Source: Fodinibius salinus
GTDB lineage: Bacteria; Bacteroidota; Rhodothermia; Balneolales; Balneolaceae
Reading direction: 5' to 3'
DNA: 64,000 nucleotides
Assembly: GCF_008124865.1 (NCBI RefSeq)
Contig: NZ_VNHY01000005.1
Coordinates: forward strand, 1 to 64,000
This document shows, one piece after another, positions 53,941 through 61,433 of the stretch (position 1 is the first letter of the stretch; the number at the start of each line of letters is the position of its first letter). The translations under genes were made by a program, and so were the position numbers. The notes beneath the pieces were generated by a model. That model was not told the origin of the DNA. It saw only the letters and a list, made by a program, of their open reading frames with translations, and searched no databases.

Positions 53941-54999
53941 TTATTTAATATACTCTTTGGCTACCAACAACTCTGCATTTAAGATCGCTCCGCCGGCGGC
54001 ACCGCGGATGGTATTATGTGCCATCGTTACATATCCTAAATCCATAACTGTACCTTCACGCAGCCGCCCCACAGCTGTTTGCATGCCTCCTTCGCGATCG
54101 GCGTGTAGTCGCGGTTGGGGGTATCGTTCTTTCTGATACAACCGGATAGGATTATCCGGTGATGAAGGTAAGTCCAGATCTGAAATGGGATTGTCCCACT
54201 CAGTGAAAGCTTGTTCGGCTTTTTGGATGGATGAGGGAGTATTATTGAGTTTTACAGCTACTGATAGTAAGTGTCCTTCAATGGTTGGTACCCGAACGGC
54301 AGTAGCCTGAATGGTGAAATCGTTGAAATCAATAATATCATCTGCCAAGTTACCGAGAACTTTGGTGGACTCTGTTTGCACTTTGGGTTCTTCCCCCCCA
54401 ATGTGCGGTACAACATTCCCTATAATATCCAGGCTGGATACTCCGGGATAACCGGCCCCGGAAACCGATTGCATAGATGTAACAATTACAGACTCTATAC
54501 CAAATGCAGCGGCCAGTGGCTTCAGTGACATCGAAAGGGGAACGGAAACACAGTTGGGATTAGTCACAATCCAACCACTGCCGTCGTCGGTGAATGATTG
54601 TTTTTTTATGAGTTTCGCATGATCGGGGTTGACTTCGGGAACCAGAAGCGGTACCTGGTCGTGCATGCGATAGTTTTTAGCGTTGGAGATGACCGGTATG
54701 CCTGCCTCGGCAAACTGCTGCTCAATGTCGCCGGCTACGGATGAATCCAGTCCGGAAAAGACAAAGTCTACGTCCTGGAAATGATCAGGGATACATTCGC
54801 TTACTTCAATATCAGCTGCCTGGCGGGGCAGTTCCGTTTTTTCAATCCAGTGAACAGCATTGGTATATTTTTTACCAGCTGAGCGTTGAGATGCGCCAAG
54901 TTTAGAAATAGTAAACCATGGATGGTTTTCAAGTAAACGAATAAATTTTTGTCCTACCGCCCCGGTAGCTCCGAGAATTCCGACGTTGTGTGAAGGCAT
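53941..54999 (-). CDS. asd: Aspartate-semialdehyde dehydrogenase (archaeal/fungal-type)
   Basis: Makes aspartate semialdehyde from aspartyl phosphate for Lys/DAP, Thr and Met. The 352 residues fit the archaeal/yeast subgroup rather than the common bacterial one: GILGATGAVGQKFI, VFSGLDSSVA, catalytic Cys in TNPNCVSV (about 147), the QSVSGAGYPG loop and HADREGGM near residue 296. It is divergent from glyS. Confidence 0.94.
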   Translation of the reverse strand: MPSHNVGILGATGAVGQKFIRLLENHPWFTISKLGASQRSAGKKYTNAVHWIEKTELPRQAADIEVSECIPDHFQDVDFVFSGLDSSVAGDIEQQFAEAGIPVISNAKNYRMHDQVPLLVPEVNPDHAKLIKKQSFTDDGSGWIVTNPNCVSVPLSMSLKPLAAAFGIESVIVTSMQSVSGAGYPGVSSLDIIGNVVPHIGGEEPKVQTESTKVLGNLADDIIDFNDFTIQATAVRVPTIEGHLLSVAVKLNNTPSSIQKAEQAFTEWDNPISDLDLPSSPDNPIRLYQKERYPQPRLHADREGGMQTAVGRLREGTVMDLGYVTMAHNTIRGAAGGAILNAELLVAKEYIK

Positions 55000-55126
55000 T
55001 GGTTGGTAATTAGTTATTAGTTAACAGAGGATTTTTCAAAGACTTCGAAAAATTAGTGTATGTATGTAATTTAGAGAAGGTGAAGATAGGCAGAAATTGA
55101 ATATTAATTAAAGGATTAATTTTTGG

Positions 55127-55134
55127 TATCTTTG
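55127..55134 (+). promoter_or_regulatory. Candidate -7 box upstream of glyS
   Basis: TATCTTTG, followed by CGC, is a near-ideal TAnnTTTG box of Bacteroidota sigma factors, 46 nt before the glyS ATG. The -33 region is AT-rich with no clear TTG. Confidence 0.5.
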
Positions 55135-55179
55135 CGCATTAAAAATTTGTAACTCAGTAACAACAAATAGAGTATTTAC

Positions 55180-56658
55180 ATGTCCGTTACCGAACTCGAT
55201 AGCTTAGATACGCTTGTCTCACTAGCAAAATCGCGCAGTTTTATTTTCCAGTCATCTGAAATTTACGGTGGACTGGGAGCCGTTTATGATTACGGTCCGC
55301 TTGGTGTAGAGCTGAAGCGTAATATTCGCGATCTTTGGTGGGAATCAATGACGCAGAAGCACGATAATATTGTGGGGCTTGATTCTGCTATCTTTATGGA
55401 TCCCAAAGTGTGGAAGGCTAGTGGGCACCTGGATGGATTTAACGATCCGATGATTGATGATAAGCAATCCAACAAGCGCTATCGGGCAGATATGCTCATT
55501 GAGAATGAAATCGCCAAACTCCGCAGCAAAGAAAAAGCAGAAAAAGCTGATGAGTTACAGCAGCTGCTGGATACAGCCGGCTCTCGGGATGGATTGTGCG
55601 AGGATCTCTATAATATCATCATGGACTACGAGATCCGTGCGCCCGAATCGGGAGCGTTTGAATGGACGGAGGTGCGCCAGTTTAACCTAATGTTCGAAAC
55701 CCAGTTTGGAGCTACATCTTCGGGTGGCGACGGTGATGATTCGGTTTACCTGCGGCCTGAAACGGCACAAGGTATTTTTGTAAACTTTAAAAATGTGATG
55801 GATACCGCCCGTCAGCAGGTCCCCTTTGGTATTGCCCAGGTGGGTAAAGCATTCCGTAACGAGGTCGTAGCCCGACAGTTCATCTTTCGGATGCGAGAGT
55901 TTGAACAGATGGAAATGCAGTATTTTGTAGAGCCGGGAACGGATGGAGAAAGTTATGACCACTGGCTGCAAAAGCGTATGGAGTGGCACAAGGCACTGGG
56001 TATTCGCGAAGAGAAGCTGCGCGTCGAAGATCATCCTGAAGATAAGCTGGCACATTATGCCGAAGCCGCTGCCGATATTCAGTATGAGTACCCTATTGGC
56101 TGGCAAGAGGTTGAGGGTGTGCATAATCGGACAGATTTTGACTTGAGTCAGCATAAAGAATTTTCGGGCAAGAAACTTTCCTATTACGATCAAAAGAAAG
56201 AGGAGCGGTACATACCGTATGTCATTGAAACCTCTATAGGACTCGATCGCACGGTAATGATGGTGCTCGCGGATGCTTACCGGGAAGAAGAGGTAAATGG
56301 CAATACGCGAACGGTGCTTAAAATGAATCCAGAGCTGGCACCAACGAAAGTGGGCATTTTCCCGCTTATCAAAAAAGAGAAATTACAAAGCCTGGCACAT
56401 GATATTACTAATGAGCTGCGCGAGGATTATAATGTGTTGTATGACGAATCCGGATCAATCGGTAAACGATATCGCCGACAGGATGAAGCCGGTACTCCCT
56501 TCTGTATTACGGTTGATTTCGATGGTGTAGAGTCGGAAGGCGAAGATACGGTAACCATTCGTTACCGTGATGATATGACCCAGGATCGTGTGCCGGTAAG
56601 TCGTCTCAAAGAGGTAATCGATGATAAGATGAAGGAGTGGAGTCCGGAAAATAGTTAA
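55180..56658 (+). CDS. glyS: Glycyl-tRNA synthetase (class II, single-chain alpha2 type)
   Basis: Charges tRNA-Gly. The 492 residues belong to the dimeric type also found in Thermus and eukaryotes. Motif 1 region SSEIYGGLGAVYDYGPLG is near the N terminus, motif 2 is AFRNEVVARQF, and motif 3 is ETSIGLDRTVM. The C-terminal anticodon-binding domain starts near residue 390 (PTKVGIFPLI). An 8-bp hairpin follows the stop. Confidence 0.96.
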   Translation: MSVTELDSLDTLVSLAKSRSFIFQSSEIYGGLGAVYDYGPLGVELKRNIRDLWWESMTQKHDNIVGLDSAIFMDPKVWKASGHLDGFNDPMIDDKQSNKRYRADMLIENEIAKLRSKEKAEKADELQQLLDTAGSRDGLCEDLYNIIMDYEIRAPESGAFEWTEVRQFNLMFETQFGATSSGGDGDDSVYLRPETAQGIFVNFKNVMDTARQQVPFGIAQVGKAFRNEVVARQFIFRMREFEQMEMQYFVEPGTDGESYDHWLQKRMEWHKALGIREEKLRVEDHPEDKLAHYAEAAADIQYEYPIGWQEVEGVHNRTDFDLSQHKEFSGKKLSYYDQKKEERYIPYVIETSIGLDRTVMMVLADAYREEEVNGNTRTVLKMNPELAPTKVGIFPLIKKEKLQSLAHDITNELREDYNVLYDESGSIGKRYRRQDEAGTPFCITVDFDGVESEGEDTVTIRYRDDMTQDRVPVSRLKEVIDDKMKEWSPENS

Positions 56659-56663
56659 TGTGT

Positions 56664-56689
56664 TGTCCCAAGCATGGATAGTTGGGACA
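56664..56689 (+). other. Hairpin after glyS
   Basis: TGTCCCAA (56664-56671) pairs perfectly with TTGGGACA (56682-56689), with a 10-nt loop. No T-run follows, so it is at most a weak terminator or an mRNA 3'-end hairpin. Confidence 0.4.
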
Positions 56690-56821
56690 GCGGCAAAAAC
56701 AAATATCTGACCGGCACAAATGGAAAAAGGGATAGTGCAAGCGTCCGCCTGTATTACTGTTGTTTATATATCCAAGTTTAAAAGATTGTGGATGAAACAG
56801 GGAAATCGCACGTTGGACATG

Positions 56822-58273
56822 CTATTTTTTGTGATTAGCCGCTTCGCCACCGCTTTTGTTAATCCATTCAATTATTGTAGATGTAAATTTATCCAGAAAC
56901 TGGTTTGGGAGAGTACCGTATTCTTGAGGTAAGCCCGTGTCTGCTTTTTGGAATAAATGGTTGGCTTGTTCAAACACTTCGATCCGATAGGGCACACCGG
57001 CCGACTCCAGCGCTGCTTTGATAGGAGGTTTGTTTTTGCCAGCAAGCACTTGTACATCTTTACCGCCAAATAAAGCCAGAACAGGGATGTCAAGTTTCTT
57101 TAAATCATTCGTGGGATCGTAAAACAGCAGTGACTGCATTTGGGGATTGGTAAATGCTTGCAGCAAGCCCTTACCCTGGGCGGATGCAGCAGAATCAAAA
57201 TTAGCTATTTGGGGTTTATTTTGATTGGGCAGGCTTCTGAACATTTCCCCAATTTTTTTCTCATAGTGTTTTTTTGCTGCTTTTACATTGTTCTCATTAT
57301 GTATAGCCTCCAGTGCTTTTTGAAATGCTGAAAGGGCAGGTTCAACTTTTGCTTCTTCAAAGCCATTTTGTATAAAATTTTGTTTTAACTGATATTGCAA
57401 AATTTTATCAAGCGTCAATGATGGTGAAGCCATTAAAATGAGCTTATCAACTTTTTTGTTTTTTGCCGCTACTCTCCCCCCGACAATGCCACCCTGACTG
57501 TGCCCCAGTAAAATAATTTTTTTAAAATTATGCTTTGGTCTTTTTGTAAGATATTTGATGATTGCTTCTACATCCGAAGCCAGCATCTGGAGTGTAGTAT
57601 TTCCAAAGCTTCCGGTTGATTGCCCAACCCCGCGGTCGTCATAGCGGAAGGTGGCAATATTGCTTGTAGTAAGAGAGTCAGCCAAAACGGCAAAAGGTTT
57701 AAAATCGCTGAGTGGGCGCAACGTCTCATCCCGATCTTGGGCCCCGCTGCCAGACATCATGATAACCAGTTGTTCTGGCTTGTTGTTTTTCGGCCAGGTT
57801 AACGTGCCACCAATATCAATCGAATCATTTTTAATTATAAGATCTTTGTGGTGATAGGGTAGATCTTTTTGTTGTTCAGCTTTTGCCTGTTCTTCTTCCT
57901 TTTTATCATACCGGTGTAGTTCAAACGAAAACTGTCGCCCATTTTGGGAGAAGGTGCCACTGATAACAGAGTCACTTTTGAAGATACCAGCAAAGGAAGC
58001 ATAGCCGGGTCCGGCCGGGAACCCGAATGAAATAGAATCGGTTTCGGTGCGGCTAATATTCTGAAGCCCTAACCCTTTTGCGCCTTGTTGGGGAATGTCG
58101 ATGGTGCCCGAGTATGAGCTGTCGTTTTTTTGAAAATGGGTGATGATGTGCAGTTTCTGGCCCATAATATTGATGTTGCCCCTCCAGTCACCGGACAAGG
58201 ATTGGGCCGATCCCAACAGTGGCAGTAAACAAATCACAATGAGAGTAGAAAGAATAGTTTTTGCTTTGGACAT
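56822..58273 (-). CDS. Exported alpha/beta hydrolase
   Basis: A 483-residue protein with a signal peptide (ending near LLGSAQS). The N-terminal beta-rich domain (about 25-130: GDWRGNINIMGQKL) is of the kind found in front of many Bacteroidota hydrolases. The hydrolase domain (about 150-475) has the nucleophile elbow GHSQGG (about 257), an Asp in a GGKDVQV strand, and a catalytic His near residue 438 (NHLF). It is the third gene of an SdpR-SdpI cassette, in the position where Bacillus has its toxin genes. The substrate is unknown. Confidence 0.85.
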   Translation of the reverse strand: MSKAKTILSTLIVICLLPLLGSAQSLSGDWRGNINIMGQKLHIITHFQKNDSSYSGTIDIPQQGAKGLGLQNISRTETDSISFGFPAGPGYASFAGIFKSDSVISGTFSQNGRQFSFELHRYDKKEEEQAKAEQQKDLPYHHKDLIIKNDSIDIGGTLTWPKNNKPEQLVIMMSGSGAQDRDETLRPLSDFKPFAVLADSLTTSNIATFRYDDRGVGQSTGSFGNTTLQMLASDVEAIIKYLTKRPKHNFKKIILLGHSQGGIVGGRVAAKNKKVDKLILMASPSLTLDKILQYQLKQNFIQNGFEEAKVEPALSAFQKALEAIHNENNVKAAKKHYEKKIGEMFRSLPNQNKPQIANFDSAASAQGKGLLQAFTNPQMQSLLFYDPTNDLKKLDIPVLALFGGKDVQVLAGKNKPPIKAALESAGVPYRIEVFEQANHLFQKADTGLPQEYGTLPNQFLDKFTSTIIEWINKSGGEAANHKK

Positions 58274-58288
58274 GATAAATTTCGGATC

Positions 58289-58942
58289 TTAGTTAGATTT
58301 CTGATACAGATAAAAGGAATAGCCGGCCGGGATGAGTGCCAACAGAACAGTAATAATAGTAAACAGGGTGCTGTAGGTTTGTAACTCAAAAAATGGATAT
58401 AAAATGATGAGCAGCAATCCGCCGCTTACCCAAATATAAGAACCTATTCTGTGCGTTTGGCGCCAATTATCGGCATCCTCGAGGGCCCAAGGCACGCGGA
58501 TCCCAATAAAATAATTGGGTTTAATGATGCGTAGATAATTGCCGAAAATCAGAAAAAATACTGCAATTCCGAGAAAAAGAATTCCCTGTGAGGGAATGGT
58601 ATAGCCCAGCGCGTTGATCAGGATCCATCCCTGGATAGCTACCAGAAATACTACACAAGCAGTACGCAATACGGGAATAGGTTTTTGGTCAATGGTTATA
58701 CGTTTTTTGGGATCAATTTTGGGCAGGTACAGTAACACGGCATAGATAAATATATTGGTAACCGGGGTTATTAAACTACCGAATGTTTTGCTGCCATAGC
58801 CGGACACTTCGCCCTGAAAATTCCATTGTATAGCTATGCGTGCCGGCAGCTGATCCCAAATGAAAGGCAGCAGGGCAAAGGGTAAAAGCACGAGTAAAAT
58901 ATTGTACCATTCTTTTTTGAAGGCGTAGGTAAGGGTATTCAT
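58289..58942 (-). CDS. SdpI-family membrane protein
   Basis: A 217-residue polytopic membrane protein of the SdpI/DUF1648 family. It has an N-terminal DUF1648 region (LPFIWDQLPARIAIQWNFQG) and a C-terminal SdpI part with the conserved NYFIGIRVPWAL and NWRQTHRIG (residues ~143-170). In Bacillus subtilis SdpI is an immunity protein and a signal receptor that holds the SdpR repressor at the membrane. Here it lies directly after an SdpR-like gene (7-nt gap), so the same autoregulatory pairing is likely. Confidence 0.85.
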   Translation of the reverse strand: MNTLTYAFKKEWYNILLVLLPFALLPFIWDQLPARIAIQWNFQGEVSGYGSKTFGSLITPVTNIFIYAVLLYLPKIDPKKRITIDQKPIPVLRTACVVFLVAIQGWILINALGYTIPSQGILFLGIAVFFLIFGNYLRIIKPNYFIGIRVPWALEDADNWRQTHRIGSYIWVSGGLLLIILYPFFELQTYSTLFTIITVLLALIPAGYSFYLYQKSN

Positions 58943-58949
58943 GACAAGT

Positions 58950-59210
58950 TTATTCTTTGTTGATCATTTCCAAAAACCAATTGGCGGCTTCTTCAAGCAC
59001 GGTAGTATTAATGGAATACAGGATAAATTGCCCGTCACGTTCTCCGCTGATCAGCTCGGCTTGTTTCAGGATATCCAGATGGTGCGAAATGCTGGGCTTG
59101 CTGATATCAAACTCATTGGCAATTTCACCCGCACTGAGATCGCGGTCCTGCAGCATCTGCAGGATATTACGGCGCGTGGGGTCACTTAAGGCTTTAAATA
59201 AATTATTCAT
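58950..59210 (-). CDS. SdpR-like ArsR-family repressor
   Basis: An 86-residue winged-helix regulator of the ArsR/SdpR group. The helix-turn-helix reads SAGEIANEFDISKPSISHHLD (residues ~26-46), followed by a wing ERDGQFILYSIN and a dimerisation helix. No metal-binding ELCVCDL motif is present, so it is not a metal sensor. A palindrome with an extra half-site overlaps its own start codon, which suggests tight autorepression of the three-gene cassette. Confidence 0.88.
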   Translation of the reverse strand: MNNLFKALSDPTRRNILQMLQDRDLSAGEIANEFDISKPSISHHLDILKQAELISGERDGQFILYSINTTVLEEAANWFLEMINKE

Positions 59211-59236
59211 TTAGATATTTAGATAACTATCTAAAT
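59209..59236 (-). promoter_or_regulatory. Operator of the SdpR cassette
   Basis: ATTTAGATA (59217-59225) and TATCTAAAT (59228-59236) are perfect 9-bp arms around AC. A third copy, ATTTAGATA at 59209-59217, abuts the first and runs into the start codon of the repressor. Site size and position fit an ArsR-family dimer. Binding is inferred. Confidence 0.75.
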
Positions 59237-59389
59237 AATAAAAGTCAAGATCGCCGGGCTAAGGAAGGCTATAATTAAAGCTAAGGCTACCGGAAGTATT
59301 TTTCCTTGGGATGGGTATAGGGTTTAAAATAGTTCTTAGCTGTTCGAGACAGAATAATATAAACGGCTTTTGGAAATCCTGTGAAAATA

Positions 59390-59424
59390 AAAATGCCCAT
59401 CTCAGCGATAAGCCAAGATGGGCA
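59390..59424 (-). terminator. Intrinsic terminator of sodC
   Basis: TGCCCATCT (59394-59402) pairs perfectly with AGATGGGCA (59416-59424). On the minus strand a T-rich TTTTTATTTT run follows. It is 22 nt beyond the sodC stop. Confidence 0.85.
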
Positions 59425-59445
59425 AATGTAACATAAAAGATAATG

Positions 59446-60051
59446 TTAGGAGCCGTTGCCAGAGTCGTCCATCATTTCTGCTTTTGCAATTCCTACTACA
59501 CCACAAGCTTTGCGAGGACCGGCAGCACCAGAAGGCTGAGAGGTCAGGTCATCTTGGCCGCCGTGCAGAATCACGCCGTGTCCAATAATACTATTTGAAC
59601 CGTTGAGTGAAAGGGTATTATCTACAAAATCAATAGAGGCGTTGCCATCAGCATCGGCTTCGATATTGCCCATATCACCCATGTGTCGAACGGAATCGGT
59701 TGGAGCGCCGTGTTTATTTCCGGCAGGATTATAGTGTCCACCGGCGGAGGTGCCATCTGATGCTGAGCAATCCCCATACTGATGAATATGGAATCCGTGC
59801 ATTCCAGGCGTCAATCCTTCAAGATTTCCTTGAACGCGCACGCCGTCGTCTGTTTTGGTAAATGTAACTGATCCTGAAACATCATTGCCTTTTGTGGGAT
59901 GAACAACTGCAACAGCTTTTGAGTAATCAGTACTCATTTCTGCTTTTGTTTTGTCTTTCTCCATCTGTTGCTTGTTACTTTCTTGTTGAACACAGGATAC
60001 AGCAAATGTAATGAGCAGTATTCCTAGTGAACATCGCTTTAATATCGTCAT
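59446..60051 (-). CDS. sodC: Cu/Zn superoxide dismutase lipoprotein
   Basis: Envelope superoxide dismutase of 201 residues with a lipoprotein signal (AVSC, Cys-20). Copper and zinc ligands are seen in HGFHIHQYGDC, AGGHYNPAG and GHGVILHGGQDD, the disulfide Cys pair in GDC and KACGVVG, and the active-site Arg in AAGPRKAC. It protects surface components from extracellular or periplasmic superoxide. Single gene with its own terminator. Confidence 0.95.
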   Translation of the reverse strand: MTILKRCSLGILLITFAVSCVQQESNKQQMEKDKTKAEMSTDYSKAVAVVHPTKGNDVSGSVTFTKTDDGVRVQGNLEGLTPGMHGFHIHQYGDCSASDGTSAGGHYNPAGNKHGAPTDSVRHMGDMGNIEADADGNASIDFVDNTLSLNGSNSIIGHGVILHGGQDDLTSQPSGAAGPRKACGVVGIAKAEMMDDSGNGS

Positions 60052-60125
60052 AATTTATGAGCTTTTAATTTTGGGCTATAGTTAGAGCGTCAAACAGGTG
60101 ATAAGGTACAGGCATTCAACAATTT

Positions 60126-60881
60126 TTAAAAATATCTTCCTGCCCAGCTAGCTAACACCTCGGCTACGTATTTGCTGTCTTGTTCATGCATCAGTAGGTG
60201 ATCTGCGCCGGCCAGTGATACAAAACTTTTAGGATGACGGGCGGTTTTGTAAATATGTGCGGCATTGTCAATGCCAACAGTGTTATCCGTAGGAGAGTGG
60301 AAGATCATGAGTGCACGGTCCAAATGCTTAATAGCATCATCCATCTTGTTAGCTTCGAGATCATCAATAAATTGTTTTTTAATGGTGAAACTGCGTCCGC
60401 CAAGGGTAACGGTAGCCTTCCCTCGGGACTCAATCTCATCCAGTTTGGCACCTAAGTTCTTCTTTACATGCTCGGGATCAGAAGGAGCTGCAATAGTTGC
60501 CACAGCTTTACTTTCGGGGATATCACCGGCTGCTTGTAGCACGGCTGCTCCGCCAAGCGAATGACCAATCAATATTGTGGGGGACTGATGATGTTTGCGC
60601 AGGTACGAGGCGGCCTGCAGCAGATCATCAACATTGGATGAAAAATTGGTATCCACAAAATCGCCTTCGCTTTCTCCAAGCCCGGTAAAATCAAACCGGA
60701 ATATGCCTATGCCTCTTTTATTCAGCGTTTTACTTATATTTTTTACGGATCTTAAATTTTTGGAGCAGGTAAAGCAGTGAGCAAAAAGAGCAAAAACATC
60801 TGTTGCAGTATCCGGCAGGTCTAGTTGGGCCGAAAGGGGATCACCTTGGGTTCCTTCAAAAGTAATTTTTTCTGATCGCAT
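60126..60881 (-). CDS. Alpha/beta hydrolase, OsmC-associated type
   Basis: A 251-residue cytosolic alpha/beta hydrolase with the nucleophile elbow GHSLGG (about residue 104), FDFTGLGESEG, an Asp in IFHSPTDNTVG and the catalytic His in GADHLL. This subfamily is often fused or adjacent to an OsmC peroxiredoxin domain (HCFTCSKNLRS is typical); here it is a stand-alone form. The substrate is unknown. It is divergent from the VOC gene. Confidence 0.8.
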   Translation of the reverse strand: MRSEKITFEGTQGDPLSAQLDLPDTATDVFALFAHCFTCSKNLRSVKNISKTLNKRGIGIFRFDFTGLGESEGDFVDTNFSSNVDDLLQAASYLRKHHQSPTILIGHSLGGAAVLQAAGDIPESKAVATIAAPSDPEHVKKNLGAKLDEIESRGKATVTLGGRSFTIKKQFIDDLEANKMDDAIKHLDRALMIFHSPTDNTVGIDNAAHIYKTARHPKSFVSLAGADHLLMHEQDSKYVAEVLASWAGRYF

Positions 60882-60890
60882 GATCGAAAA

Positions 60891-60917
60891 TTGATTTATA
60901 TGTTTAGAGTACCTTTG
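60891..60917 (+). promoter_or_regulatory. Candidate promoter for the VOC gene
   Basis: TACCTTTG (60910-60917) matches TAnnTTTG, with TTG at 60891-60893 upstream. It ends 33 nt before the ATG. Confidence 0.45.
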
Positions 60918-60950
60918 TTAATGACCACTTCAATATAAAAGTTCTTACGT

Positions 60951-61379
60951 ATGTCTGATAACGAAACACCTCTATTTCATTTGGCATTTCCGGTTGCTAA
61001 TCTGGATGAAACGCTTTCTTTTTACCACGATGTACTGGGTTGTAATACTGGAAGAAGTTCGGATCAGTGGATTGATTTTGATTTTTGGGGACACCAAGTA
61101 GTTGCACATTTAAGTCCTGATGAAGCGGGTAAATCCAGTATGAATGATGTGGACGGACATGCAGTGCCGGCCAAACACTTCGGCCTTATTTTGGAGTGGG
61201 AGCAATGGGAACAGCTGGCCGAGCGCCTACAGGAAGCGGATGTAGATTTCATTATTGAACCCTACGTACGTTTTGAGGGAGAGCCGGGAGAACAAGCTAC
61301 TATGTTTTTTACTGATCCCAGCGGCAATGCCTTAGAATTCAAAGCTTTTCGGAATAAAGAGCAGATTTTCGCGACGTAG
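60951..61379 (+). CDS. VOC-family (glyoxalase/dioxygenase-like) protein
   Basis: A 142-residue cytosolic protein with the paired beta-alpha-beta-beta-beta units of the vicinal oxygen chelate fold. HLAFPVANLDETLSFYHDVLG begins the first unit (residues ~10-30), and FFTDPSGNALEFKAF is the conserved closing strand with the metal-binding Glu. His in FHLAFPV and in KHFGLIL could supply other ligands. The reaction is not predictable. Confidence 0.8.
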   Translation: MSDNETPLFHLAFPVANLDETLSFYHDVLGCNTGRSSDQWIDFDFWGHQVVAHLSPDEAGKSSMNDVDGHAVPAKHFGLILEWEQWEQLAERLQEADVDFIIEPYVRFEGEPGEQATMFFTDPSGNALEFKAFRNKEQIFAT

Positions 61380-61389
61380 TTTCTTATTG

Positions 61390-61433
61390 GTTAATGGTTA
61401 TTAGGATTATTCAATTAACTAATAACCATTAAC
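61390..61433. terminator. 15-bp perfect hairpin between convergent genes
   Basis: GTTAATGGTTATTAG (61390-61404) pairs with CTAATAACCATTAAC (61419-61433) around a 14-nt loop. It overlaps the stop codon of the ABC-F gene. AT-rich and without a T-run; similar TAATGGTTA-type words appear in other gaps of the window. Confidence 0.5.

Noticed and set aside
53838-53948. 36-codon frame in the gap before asd
   Set aside because: It has no ribosome-binding site, is low in complexity, and runs into the end of the convergent asd gene.
56720-56932. 70-codon plus-strand frame after glyS
   Set aside because: More than half overlaps the end of the exported hydrolase gene on the other strand, and no family resemblance is seen.
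59287-59400. 37-codon basic frame on the minus strand downstream of sodC
   Set aside because: Its start codon lies in the sodC terminator stem, so it would not be transcribed with sodC; no independent promoter was seen.
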